From Candidatus Binatia bacterium (GTDB lineage: Bacteria; Desulfobacterota; Binatia; Bin18): a DNA stretch of 64,000 nt. Both the position numbers and the translations under genes were made by a program. Below are positions 20,001 through 27,190 of this stretch, in pieces. The notes beneath the pieces are model-generated. The model did no database searches and was not told the DNA's origin. It saw only the letters and a list, made by a program, of their open reading frames with translations. The DNA is taken from NCBI GenBank assembly GCA_951812575.1, contig OX638322.1:1084850-1148849 (forward strand), in the 5' to 3' direction. Each line of letters starts with the position of its first letter. Within the stretch, counting starts at the first letter, position 1.

Positions 20001-20351
20001 ATTGCCAGGGCCGCACTCTGGCCACGTATTCGCACTGCCCCCCAATGCATTGTAGACGAGGAATTTGTTCTGCCTGTCGGCAATACACTCCTGACGGGGC
20101 GTATTCCACTGGCGTTTCTCGAAGGCGGGAAATGGGTTATTGCTGACTTTTCCCTGGGAGGGATAGATCTTTCAGGACAAGAGCACAGCGTTGTGTATAC
20201 ACGACTTGGGCCCAGCGCTCTGGCCCTTGAGCAATTAACCCCGTTTCCGGTCCAGGACCTGCTCCTCTTTGTGGTTGATCGACAGCAGGAAATCCGCGTT
20301 GCATGGGGGAGCTCAGGGAAAGACGCTCTCCAAAAACAATTGTTGGGCTGA
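17058..20351 (+). CDS. addA: AddA-type UvrD/Rep helicase with degenerate nuclease domain
   Basis: The 1097-residue protein is a superfamily 1A helicase. Motif I is EAGAGTGKTQ, Ia is ITFTDKAAAELR, II is LLVDEVQDIDP, III is LVGDPQQSIYRFR, V is IHKAKGLEFPLVVV and VI is RLWYVAATRARE. The ATGA overlap with addB fixes the start at 17058. The C-terminal region (about residues 1005-1040) aligns with the AddA nuclease fold, but the expected G-x-I-D is GRIPL and the D-x-K is ADFSLG. Two catalytic residues therefore appear lost, and the complex would cut with the AddB nuclease only. Confidence 0.9.
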   Translation: MTQAPLSDNGAQRRIVSDFQTTFLLEAGAGTGKTQLLLNRLLALLRTGRSPLSRVAVITFTDKAAAELRTRLRAAVESALQTALPEAERAALQAVLSELDRAMVMTIHALCATLLRERALEVGLDPAFTVLNQAGVGLLHDQVWQTWLTQELQPGSDSATLIRRAFRAGLSVTHLKALCDFLVEQRDCLDWLPAAVDSDIPAYCAETHQAVARLTALQGRCHDPTDPAFEQIATLTDSVPAASYQDNAEAWEHFLLHRLTVQPRKGRRTNWQPTATLDEVRTLLAQLKALHLKTRAAWMHNLAVGLAGWLSGYLRTYQAKKQHQGSLDFLDLLVLMRNGLRQNRELRRYFQRKFDFLLVDEVQDIDPLQAEILFFLAEDQPQAERWTQVTLRAGKLFLVGDPQQSIYRFRRADLEVYHLLRSAVERQGNVLSLSTNFRMRAALVTQMNVLFSRVLDNEDDPDQPRYLPLRAVSSDKDEEGPKFLLLDLPHAAPHEQGSQDALEARCTAQFIRHSVEQQTLTTQAGRPLRYSDIAILCRTNRGVERYERALRDAGIPYRSTSGRRVAASQERTDVQACVRTLVHPADAAALVATLRSSLFGFSDEELAQFRCAGGTFDYLDGRVPEQLPCADRLHAAFAVLRTLHQRLSRTVQRAHSVGAGLSALLTELYTHTPLLPLFACRPHGQQRLHAMLQRVESLRDMSGQYGTTQDFSLDFFDRLLASALDESDEGQTEQANALDEPQDALHILTIHKAKGLEFPLVVVAESGAPPNRLTRPGLVRRRDDRLELHLGPRSLQCCTLGWQEAEARERQQEAAEERRLWYVAATRAREYVVFPVPPPSETKKKDTVLHTVLRDLSVTERQTIPQSDVGQTDQPQISSGPELTDSQEEPAAADAQPSDIDWVTDRRRLIAKGRQKRQTQKILQRGNVSQQQTQLDRLIPQTVVHLRQDQSVEASLQAASAVQDNSGHTSGSSFPDDVQQYIARAALWPRIRTAPQCIVDEEFVLPVGNTLLTGRIPLAFLEGGKWVIADFSLGGIDLSGQEHSVVYTRLGPSALALEQLTPFPVQDLLLFVVDRQQEIRVAWGSSGKDALQKQLLG

Positions 20352-20383
20352 GAGGCCTTGTTGAGGAACGAAAAGTAATAGAG

Positions 20384-21535
20384 ATGAAAACCACGCCGCC
20401 TGATTTTTCAACCGCGGAGAGGGATTTCTACCTCAAAGAATTTCGGGAAAAGAGTCTCCTGTTCGCTCTGCGGGCAAAAGATATCACCGCGCCCAGGGAC
20501 CGAGACGCGATCTGGGAAGTCCTGCGCACGCTGGTGTTGAATGAAACCCGAGTGATCCTGCTCGTGGAAACAGACGCCTCCACACCGGAACGCCGGGCTG
20601 TTGAGGGACTGCATATACAGTTGTCTCACACGCTGAACGGCATCCCTGCTCCCGTGCTTCTGTTGCCCGAGAGCGGTGAAGATCAGCGCTGTCTCATCAT
20701 TCTGGAAACCCTGCGGACGGTTCCCGTTTTCATAGGGCTCTGGCCGGCTCGGGCCCGCCTGCCGGCTCTTCAGAACGCACGGCAACTCGCAAATCGTCTC
20801 ACCGTTTATAAGCTCGTGATTCTGGACCCGCGGGGTGGATTAACGGCCAGCGGAGCGCCCTTATCTTTTCTGAACGGTTTGCACCTGGAAGAATTGCGAT
20901 CTCAAGGCACGCGCGGGGAGATACCTCACGGGCGGCACCGGCAACTGGAAACAGCGCGGTTAGCCTTGGAAGGCGGCGTTGCCTCAGTCTCTCTGTGCTC
21001 ACCGGCGAGCCTGGCAAAAGAACTCTTTACCTACGAAGGGTGTGGGACATTTTTTACGCTGACAGACTACTGTCAGGCGGAACGCTTAGCCCTAGATGAT
21101 TTCCCCGAAGCCGAACAACTCATACAGCGAGGCGAACAGGAAGGAGCACTCAAAAAACGAACCTCCTCCGAGATCAGTCAGTTGTTGCTGCACGGCTATG
21201 GTGCGCGGCTTGGGAAAGAGCGCGACCTCGTTGGGTTGTGCGCTCTCTTGCCGTATGCCGATGATAATGCAGGAGAAATAGCTGGGCTCTACACACTCAG
21301 GCGGTTCCACGGCGAAGGAATTGGCAGCCGCTTGGTTGGGAAAGCGATCACTGAAGGGCAGGCACTCGGCCTTGCCTACCTTTTCGCCTGCACAAACCAG
21401 GAGGGCGCACGGCGGCTTTTTGAGCGATTTGATTTTCACCAAGTCATGCCGGATGCAGTCCCAGAGACGAAATGGCACGCCTATGCCCCCGAACGGAAGC
21501 GGGCCGTTAGCGTGTACAAGCGTGAATTGTCGTGA
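20384..21535 (+). CDS. N-acetylglutamate-synthase-like protein (amino-acid-kinase-like plus GNAT)
   Basis: The 383-residue protein appears to have an N-terminal part resembling the inactive amino-acid-kinase domain of ArgA-type synthases and a C-terminal GNAT acetyltransferase. The latter shows YTLRRFHGEGIGSRLVGKAI (acetyl-CoA loop of the R/Q-x-x-G-x-G type) and FACTNQEGARRLFERFDF, a NAGS-like motif. ArgA makes N-acetylglutamate, the first step of arginine synthesis. Start ATG 20384 was chosen over 20303, which lies inside addA. It follows addA by 32 bases. Arginine genes are absent nearby, so the substrate is uncertain. Confidence 0.65.
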   Translation: MKTTPPDFSTAERDFYLKEFREKSLLFALRAKDITAPRDRDAIWEVLRTLVLNETRVILLVETDASTPERRAVEGLHIQLSHTLNGIPAPVLLLPESGEDQRCLIILETLRTVPVFIGLWPARARLPALQNARQLANRLTVYKLVILDPRGGLTASGAPLSFLNGLHLEELRSQGTRGEIPHGRHRQLETARLALEGGVASVSLCSPASLAKELFTYEGCGTFFTLTDYCQAERLALDDFPEAEQLIQRGEQEGALKKRTSSEISQLLLHGYGARLGKERDLVGLCALLPYADDNAGEIAGLYTLRRFHGEGIGSRLVGKAITEGQALGLAYLFACTNQEGARRLFERFDFHQVMPDAVPETKWHAYAPERKRAVSVYKRELS

Positions 21536-21557
21536 AACTGCGGGAAGCACGGCCTGA

Positions 21558-21917
21558 GTGTCCCCTGCACGAATACTCCCCCAGCAGCTTCTTCTCAGGC
21601 TGAATGTTTTGATAGTCGGGCAGGGTTGTTTCCTGCCCGAAAAAAATCCGGAACGTATCGAGTCGTTTCTGGCCGCTATGGCGTGTGTTCCAGTCCCGAC
21701 ACAGATAGCGGACATAGGCGTCCAGCTCTTCGAGCAGTTGGAGGCGGAAGACTTTATCGAAGAAAAGACCCTACACCAAGCGCTGGCCCGCCTGCTGTGG
21801 GGAGCTTTCCTCGAAGCGGGAGTCTACATCTCCCACGCAACCGAGGCCGTCGGGGCTCAGCACGAGATGCTCCAGGGCCTACAGTACTGGCTCGGAAAAC
21901 TACGGATCAAGCATTAG
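21558..21917 (+). CDS. Small protein of unknown function
   Basis: A 119-residue frame opens with GTG at 21558 and ends just before a hairpin terminator. The second half (from about residue 40) is acidic and helical, with segments such as IGVQLFEQLEAEDFIEEKT and EMLQGLQYWLGKLRIKH; the first half is less convincing. An ATG near residue 41 could be the real start. I do not recognise a family. Its place at the end of the addBA cluster and before the terminator supports a real gene. No ribosome site is clear at the GTG. Confidence 0.5.
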   Translation: MSPARILPQQLLLRLNVLIVGQGCFLPEKNPERIESFLAAMACVPVPTQIADIGVQLFEQLEAEDFIEEKTLHQALARLLWGAFLEAGVYISHATEAVGAQHEMLQGLQYWLGKLRIKH

Positions 21918-21953
21918 AGGAGGGGGGAAACTTGCGAGCCTTTCCCCTCCTCT
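21916..21953 (+). terminator. Hairpin terminator after the addBA cluster
   Basis: The purine-rich arm AGAGGAGGGGGGAAA pairs with TTTCCCCTCCTCT across a 10-base loop, and T-rich sequence (TATTTTCTCTT) follows nine bases later. It overlaps the TAG of the preceding gene and lies just upstream of the rpoD promoter, insulating rpoD from the cluster. Confidence 0.7.
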
Positions 21954-21969
21954 ACTCCCCTATTTTCTC

Positions 21970-21998
21970 TTGACTTCCCCTCTCCCTCACCGTAATAT
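21970..21998 (+). promoter_or_regulatory. Sigma-70 promoter of rpoD
   Basis: TTGACT (21970-21975) and TAATAT (21993-21998) are separated by exactly 17 bases, a near-consensus housekeeping promoter. It lies about 200 bases upstream of the rpoD start, leaving a long leader in which no other gene is visible. Confidence 0.75.
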
Positions 21999-22195
21999 GG
22001 GCGGGATTCTTATTTTTTCAAAGCTTCGGCCAAGCTTGTCGGCCTACCTATAAATTCTTTTGGATCAACTAAGCAGAAGCAGTTCTGTCGGAGTAGTCAA
22101 TCCTTTCCCTTGCTTTTTCTATGCGCTGGGATGAAGGAAAAGCCGCGTCCTGTCGTGTTTTGATGCTGTTCATGTAAAGGGGGCTGAAGCGTCTT

Positions 22196-24022
22196 ATGGA
22201 AAAAAAGAAAAACAGAAAAACGGGGACTGTTTTGCAAGCCTCCCAAAAGACATCCGCCCGGACAGCGGCGCAGCAGTCTGAAAAGTCCATGCTCATAAAA
22301 GCCCGGGCCGTCACCCCTGTGTCTTCAACGTCGCAAAGGGAGAAACCGGCACGAGAAACGGAAACCGTCATGTCCATTCTTGAAGATATGGATATTGAGA
22401 CGGTTGATGTTCTTGAGGAAGGAGACTCCACCAGCATTGAAGAAGGGGAGACCGCCGCTCCTGAAACTGTGAAACGGGACGGAGAGAGCTGGGGAGGGAG
22501 TGTGGTAGCGGCTGGAGAGCCTGTAACGGGAGACACTTCAGACCCTGTCCGGATGTACCTCCAGGAGATGGGCAATATCCCACTCCTGAGCCGAGAGGAG
22601 GAGGTTGCGATCGCAAAAGAGATCGAGGCTGGGGAGAAGTGCATTCGCCAGGAAATCTTCTCCACTCCTCTGGCGCTCCAATATATTTTATCTCTGGGAA
22701 GTCGGCTCAAACAGGACGAGACAGAGGCGCGGCGTATTTTTGGCGACGAAGAAGAAGATACGGATACGTCCGGCAAGGAAGACCAGCGGGTTACGCTCTT
22801 TCTGAGTCGTATGGGTCCGCTCAAACGCCTGGCCGGAGAGTGGGAAAAAGCGACCACACTGTCTCGCAAGCGGAGTCCGGTCGCAGAGCGGGAGAAAGCG
22901 CTGAAGCGGCTGGGCGCGCTCCGCGATAAGAGCAGGACTTCACTGGACAGCCTGCCTTTGGGTCGCCGTCATATTACGGTTGTCACCGATAAATTAAAGG
23001 AAGTCGGCGTCATGCTGGACAAGCAGGAACGGACGATCCGCAGACAAGAGTCCCTCCTGAATTGCAGGGCGTCTGAGATTATTACGCTGGCGCGGGCATC
23101 CACATCGAAGAATGGGAGTACCCGTCCGAGAGCGAGAGAGATCGGTGGAAAGGCCCAGGAGCAGAAGCTCCAAGAGGCCAGTCAGCTTATCAAGGACGCC
23201 CGCAAGGAAATTCAGCGCATTGAGAGGCAGCTGGGAACGAATAAGGACGAGCTGCGTCAGGCCCTGCGGACGATCGCGCGGGGAGAGGCACAGGCTCAAG
23301 AAGGCAAGCGCCGTCTCATTGAGGCCAATCTGCGCCTGGTGGTGAGTATTGCCAAACGCTATGTCAACCGTGGGCTGGGATTTCTTGACCTGATCCAGGA
23401 GGGCAATATCGGCCTGATGCGTGCGGTTGAGAAATTTGAGTATCAACGCGGCTATAAATTCTCGACCTATGCAACGTGGTGGATTCGACAGTCTGTGAGT
23501 CGCGCCATCGCCGACCAGGCCCGAACGATTCGGATCCCGGTCCATATGATTGAGACGATCAATAAGGTGCTGCGGACTTCTCGCTACCTGGTCCAACAGC
23601 TCGGCCGGGAACCTTCGCCGGAAGAGATTGCCGCCCAGATGGAAGTACCGGCAGACAAAGTCAGGAAAGTCCTCAAGATTGTCAAAGAGCCCGTCTCCCT
23701 GGAGACGCCGATTGGAGATGATGAAGAAAGCTCGCTGGGAGATTTTGTTGAAGATCGGCAAACCCTCTCTCCGGCAGAAGCCGCAATGGCCCTGAGTTTG
23801 GAAGAACAGACGCGTAAGGTCCTTGCCACCCTGACGCCGCGCGAGGAGCAGATTCTCCGTATGCGGTTCGGCATTGACGAAAAGACAGACTACACGCTTG
23901 AAGAAGTTGGACAGCGCTTTGCCGTGACCCGTGAGCGCATCCGTCAGATTGAGGCCAAAGCCTTACGGAAATTGCGTAACCCGACCCGAGCGAAGAGCCT
24001 GGAAGCCTTCATCGATAGCTAA
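22196..24022 (+). CDS. rpoD: Primary RNA polymerase sigma factor
   Basis: The 608-residue protein carries region 1.2 ([20 protein letters not shown]), a long non-conserved region, region 2 ([59 protein letters not shown]), region 3 and region 4 ([34 protein letters not shown]). This is the housekeeping sigma-70 that recognises -35/-10 promoters. The N-terminal 100 residues are low-complexity and basic or acidic instead of a clear region 1.1. It stands alone between a terminator upstream and an inverted 9-bp repeat array downstream; dnaG is not adjacent. Confidence 0.97.
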   Translation: MEKKKNRKTGTVLQASQKTSARTAAQQSEKSMLIKARAVTPVSSTSQREKPARETETVMSILEDMDIETVDVLEEGDSTSIEEGETAAPETVKRDGESWGGSVVAAGEPVTGDTSDPVRMYLQEMGNIPLLSREEEVAIAKEIEAGEKCIRQEIFSTPLALQYILSLGSRLKQDETEARRIFGDEEEDTDTSGKEDQRVTLFLSRMGPLKRLAGEWEKATTLSRKRSPVAEREKALKRLGALRDKSRTSLDSLPLGRRHITVVTDKLKEVGVMLDKQERTIRRQESLLNCRASEIITLARASTSKNGSTRPRAREIGGKAQEQKLQEASQLIKDARKEIQRIERQLGTNKDELRQALRTIARGEAQAQEGKRRLIEANLRLVVSIAKRYVNRGLGFLDLIQEGNIGLMRAVEKFEYQRGYKFSTYATWWIRQSVSRAIADQARTIRIPVHMIETINKVLRTSRYLVQQLGREPSPEEIAAQMEVPADKVRKVLKIVKEPVSLETPIGDDEESSLGDFVEDRQTLSPAEAAMALSLEEQTRKVLATLTPREEQILRMRFGIDEKTDYTLEEVGQRFAVTRERIRQIEAKALRKLRNPTRAKSLEAFIDS

Positions 24023-24023
24023 A

Positions 24024-24113
24024 TTGAGTCGGTTGAGTCCTTTGGGTCCTTTGAGTTGATTGAGTCCGACCCAACAGACCCCATAGACCCAACAGACCCC
24101 ATAGACCCAATTG
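24024..24113. repeat. Head-to-head array of 9-bp units (locus 1)
   Basis: After the rpoD stop come about five units of GRGTCNNTT (GAGTCGGTT, GAGTCCTTT, GGGTCCTTT, GAGTTGATT, GAGTCCGAC), then about five of the reverse orientation (GACCCAACA, GACCCCATA, twice, then GACCCAATT). The two halves are complementary and can fold into a long imperfect hairpin. A similar array occurs at 60600-60679. It ends at the ribosome site of the next small gene. Confidence 0.8.
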
Positions 24114-24122
24114 GAGGAACGC

Positions 24123-24305
24123 GTGAATTCGAAAGACCTGGAACAACAACTCAGACAGTGGCGGGAGGAACGTGGCCGCAAGCCAGTCCAACAGTCTTCT
24201 CCTACCGCAGATAAACGGACCGTTCGAGTCAACGGCCAAAATGTGGTTGTTGTGAAGCGCTCCCGGAGCAAATCCTCGGGACAAGTTCCCGCTCAAACGT
24301 CGTAA
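24123..24305 (+). CDS. Small basic protein of unknown function
   Basis: A 60-residue protein starts at GTG 24123 with GGAGG five bases upstream. It begins NSKDLEQQLRQWREERGRKP, an amphipathic charged helix, and ends in a Lys/Arg/Ser-rich tail after VRVNGQNVVVVKRSRSK. Charge and size suggest a nucleic-acid-associated or ribosome-associated protein, but I recognise no family. It lies between the 9-bp repeat array and palindromic repeat copy C, downstream of rpoD. Confidence 0.6.
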   Translation: MNSKDLEQQLRQWREERGRKPVQQSSPTADKRTVRVNGQNVVVVKRSRSKSSGQVPAQTS

Positions 24306-24320
24306 GAGCCGGTGTGCTCT

Positions 24321-24375
24321 CAAGAGTAAGCGTGTCCTCCCAATAGACAGGCAGATGCTGACACGTTTACTCTTT
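24321..24375 (+). repeat. Palindromic repeat PR54, copy C
   Basis: The left arm CAAGAGTAAGCGTGTCC and the right arm ACACGTTTACTCTTT flank a loop containing TAGACAGGCAGATGCT; total 55 bp. It sits between two convergent genes, and its right end supplies the last base of the stop codon of the minus-strand dehydrogenase. It could serve as a two-way transcript end. Confidence 0.85.
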
Positions 24376-25448
24376 TAGCCAAAGAGTACGTTTTGGACTG
24401 CAGCACAGAACGTTGTTGTTGAGGCGGACCCGCCTTGGTCAGGCGGAAGGGTCTCGCCGGCGGCGTATACCTGCGCGATTGCGTCCTCAAGGCGCCGGGC
24501 CTCGCCGGGCCAGCCGAGATAGTCGAGCAGCAGCGCGGCGGAGAGCAGGGTTGCGGTCGGATTAATGATGTTCTGGCCGGCAATATCGGGTGCGGAGCCA
24601 TGGACGGACTCAAAATAGGCATAGGTGTCGCCGTAGCACCCGCTCGGCGCAAGTCCGAGGCCACCAATGGTGCCGGCAGCCACGTCGGACAGGATATCGC
24701 CGTACAAATTCGGCATGACAACGACGTCAAATTGCGACGGGCTGGCGACGAGACGCCGCGCAAAATCATCGACAATGTATTGCTCATAGCCCAGGTCGGG
24801 ATATTCTTTGGCCGTTGCTTCGACAACTTCACGGAATAGCCCGTCACTTTTCCGCAGCATATTATACTTGCTGGTACAGGTGACGAGCCCCCTTCTACCT
24901 TGGGCCTTGCGCTTGCGCGCCAGTTCGAAGGCGAAGCGGGCGATGCGGCGGGAGCCGTGCTCGGTAATCGCTTTGATGGCAAACAGGCCCGGCGCTGTAG
25001 TATCGAGCGGTTGACGCGTAATCGCACTCGTCAAGCCGAGCGGCGCAAGCGTATTCAGGTCGCCCTCAACCCCCATATACAGGTCTTCCAGGTTTTCTCG
25101 GACCACAACAAAATCAATGGCTTCCGGGTTTTTGAGCGGGCTCCGAAATCCTGGTCGCCAGCGGGCCGGGCGGACATTGGCATACGTCTGCTTTCCCCAG
25201 CGGAGATAGCCGATCCCGCCGGTTGTGCCATTAGTCGAGCCAAAGAGGGTCGAGTCCGATTGGTCTATCGCCGCACGCAGCGCTCTCTCAAATTCCTTCC
25301 GTGAGCCGTACTGCTTCACGCCCTCTTCACCTGATGAAAACTCGGTGAAGCGCAGGTCCAGCGCAAAGTTTTTCAGGATTTCAACCGTTGGCGCCATTGC
25401 CTCGGGTGCCGCATCATCACCGGGAATCACCACAACACGCTTTGCCAT
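24375..25448 (-). CDS. Isocitrate/isopropylmalate-family dehydrogenase
   Basis: The 357-residue protein belongs to the decarboxylating beta-hydroxyacid dehydrogenases. It begins KRVVVIPGDDAAPEAM, has the substrate-loop Arg residues in YANVRPAR and VVVRENLEDLYMGVEG, the metal-binding VDDFARRLV and NLYGDILSDVAAG, and the nucleotide-site ESVHGSAPDIAGQ with NPTATLLSAALLL. The length fits isopropylmalate or NAD-type isocitrate dehydrogenase. Which acid it uses cannot be settled by eye. The start at 25448 gives this N-terminus; the frame also stays open through the anmK gene. It follows anmK by 16 bases. Confidence 0.88.
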   Translation of the reverse strand: MAKRVVVIPGDDAAPEAMAPTVEILKNFALDLRFTEFSSGEEGVKQYGSRKEFERALRAAIDQSDSTLFGSTNGTTGGIGYLRWGKQTYANVRPARWRPGFRSPLKNPEAIDFVVVRENLEDLYMGVEGDLNTLAPLGLTSAITRQPLDTTAPGLFAIKAITEHGSRRIARFAFELARKRKAQGRRGLVTCTSKYNMLRKSDGLFREVVEATAKEYPDLGYEQYIVDDFARRLVASPSQFDVVVMPNLYGDILSDVAAGTIGGLGLAPSGCYGDTYAYFESVHGSAPDIAGQNIINPTATLLSAALLLDYLGWPGEARRLEDAIAQVYAAGETLPPDQGGSASTTTFCAAVQNVLFG

Positions 25449-25464
25449 ATTGTTGTCCTCTCTG

Positions 25465-26646
25465 TTAGCGCAACCGCACATCACGGTAGTTCTTACCAGG
25501 AACGATTTTTCCAAGAACAGCCGGCAGCCGCGCGCCGGTTGCACTCGGCACGTTCGAGGGCAGGCCGTACACGGTCGCATAGGCGAGAACGGCAAACGCC
25601 AAGGCTTCCAACGACTGGCTCTCATAGCCGGTCTCTTCGAGCAGTCGGACGCGGACATCCGGCAGGGCCTGAGCGAATTGCGCTCGCAGAGTCGGGTTGA
25701 GTGCTCCACCACCGGTGAGGTAGACCTCAACGAGCGGGCCGTGCGGCAGGATAAAGTCGTGATACGCGCGAGCCATGCTCGTGGCGGTGACGGCGCTTGC
25801 CGTCGCCACTTGGTCGTTGGGGGATAGCTTGAGTTGGGCCGCGCGTTTGAGAAACCGCTCGGCAAACGGCGCACCGAATTCTTCCCTGCCGGTCGACTTG
25901 GGCGGACGCCGGGCAAAATACCGATGCCGGAGCAGTTCGTCCAGGAAACGTGCGTGCACGCTCCCGGCTTTGGCCATCCGGCCGTTCCGGTCGTACCACT
26001 GCTTGCCCTGAGTAACCGTATGGACAACGGTGTCGATCAACATATTCCCAGGGCCGGTATCAAAGGCCAGCAGATCTTGTTCTGCCGAACGAGGCGGCAG
26101 GTAGGTGAGGTTGGCAATCCCGCCGATATTATGCACGGCGACCGCACGGCTGGGCTGTTGAAACAGAAACGCATGCACATAGGGAACGAGCGGCGCCCCC
26201 TCTCCTCCCAGCGCCACGTCTGCCGGCCGAAAGTCGGCTATCGTCGTAATACCAGTCCGCTGCGCAATGACGGCAGGTTCTCCGATCTGGAGGGTTGAAC
26301 CCGGTCCGGGTCGCTGGTGAGGGTTGTGATAAACAGTATGTCCGTGGGAGCCGATGGCATCGACCTGCTCCCACGAGACGGCTGCACGTTCGCACAGCTT
26401 GCGCACCGCCCGGGCAAACAGCTCACCGAGAAGAACATTGACTTGTGAGACTTCGCCGGCATCAATCCGGGCTCCCTGGCTGACGCTCAACAAACGGGCT
26501 CTCACCGGTCGGGAGTACGGGAATGAGCGGAATGCCCGTTGTTGAATCCGGAAGCGGCCCCTGACGCGGGCAATATCGACCAGCACGGCATCAATCCCAT
26601 CATGAGACGTGCCCGACATCAGGCCGATAACCGTCCGTTTTGACAT
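25465..26646 (-). CDS. anmK: Anhydro-N-acetylmuramic acid kinase
   Basis: The 393-residue kinase phosphorylates and opens 1,6-anhydro-MurNAc during recycling of peptidoglycan. The N-terminus has the ATP-loop VIGLMSGTSHDGIDAVLVD. Further on come IGSHGHTVYHNP, the catalytic-site region LQIGEPAVIAQRTGI and TIADFRPADVALGGEGAPLV, and AFDTGPGNMLID. The C-terminal GGGALNPTL is typical of the ASKHA fold. The full length is as expected. It precedes the dehydrogenase on the same strand. No other recycling genes are adjacent. Confidence 0.95.
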   Translation of the reverse strand: MSKRTVIGLMSGTSHDGIDAVLVDIARVRGRFRIQQRAFRSFPYSRPVRARLLSVSQGARIDAGEVSQVNVLLGELFARAVRKLCERAAVSWEQVDAIGSHGHTVYHNPHQRPGPGSTLQIGEPAVIAQRTGITTIADFRPADVALGGEGAPLVPYVHAFLFQQPSRAVAVHNIGGIANLTYLPPRSAEQDLLAFDTGPGNMLIDTVVHTVTQGKQWYDRNGRMAKAGSVHARFLDELLRHRYFARRPPKSTGREEFGAPFAERFLKRAAQLKLSPNDQVATASAVTATSMARAYHDFILPHGPLVEVYLTGGGALNPTLRAQFAQALPDVRVRLLEETGYESQSLEALAFAVLAYATVYGLPSNVPSATGARLPAVLGKIVPGKNYRDVRLR

Positions 26647-26753
26647 GCGGGTTCCTACGGGAGGATATGGTCATTCCAGCGGGACACGGTGGCGAGGCAC
26701 TGGAGAACCGAGAGAGAAGAGTCCCTCCTCCCTGGATGTGAGCAGTATGGTGT

Positions 26754-27092
26754 TCAGTCGGTCAGATCAAACTGAAAGACGGCATCCATGCCCTTGGCTG
26801 CCTCGGGGTTGAACCCCTCCGGCATGCCGTCAATGACTTCCTGTACGGTTTCCAGCGGCGGGCTGCCGGCCTCCGGCGGCGAAAAGAGGTTTTGGAGCCT
26901 GAGCGCCAGACCCATATCTCCGGCAATTTTCAGCTTGCCGCTCATGAACGCCATTTGGCCGTTGAGTTTACCGTTGATCATATCCAGGTAATCACTCTCC
27001 TTCATGGTGAGAGTAATGTTCGGGGACGCATGGGTGCCCATCTGCACCTCGATACTTTCGTTCGCGATATGGAAATGGTACTGGGTGGCCAT
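26754..27092 (-). CDS. SCP2 sterol-binding-like protein with circularly permuted order
   Basis: The 112-residue protein contains every part of a bacterial SCP2 domain, in swapped order. It starts with the second strand ([19 protein letters not shown]), continues through [17 protein letters not shown] and [20 protein letters not shown], then a Pro/Gly linker ([11 protein letters not shown]). It ends with what is normally the N-terminus: [14 protein letters not shown] and [15 protein letters not shown]. The start has a strong GAGGAGGAAG site and the stop follows DLTD directly, so it is not an edge artefact. SCP2 domains bind lipids in a hydrophobic pocket. The ligand is unknown. Confidence 0.88.
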   Translation of the reverse strand: MATQYHFHIANESIEVQMGTHASPNITLTMKESDYLDMINGKLNGQMAFMSGKLKIAGDMGLALRLQNLFSPPEAGSPPLETVQEVIDGMPEGFNPEAAKGMDAVFQFDLTD

Positions 27093-27190
27093 CGCGGCTT
27101 CCTCCTCATAAGTTCAGAATACAGATACGCTACCATAGATCATTGCACTGAGAAACTATAGATCGTGTTGTTGTATAGAGAGAAGAAGGC

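Noticed and set aside
24024-24113. CRISPR array
   Set aside because: The repeat unit is nine bases, there are no spacers of constant length, the two halves are inverted, and no cas gene is present.
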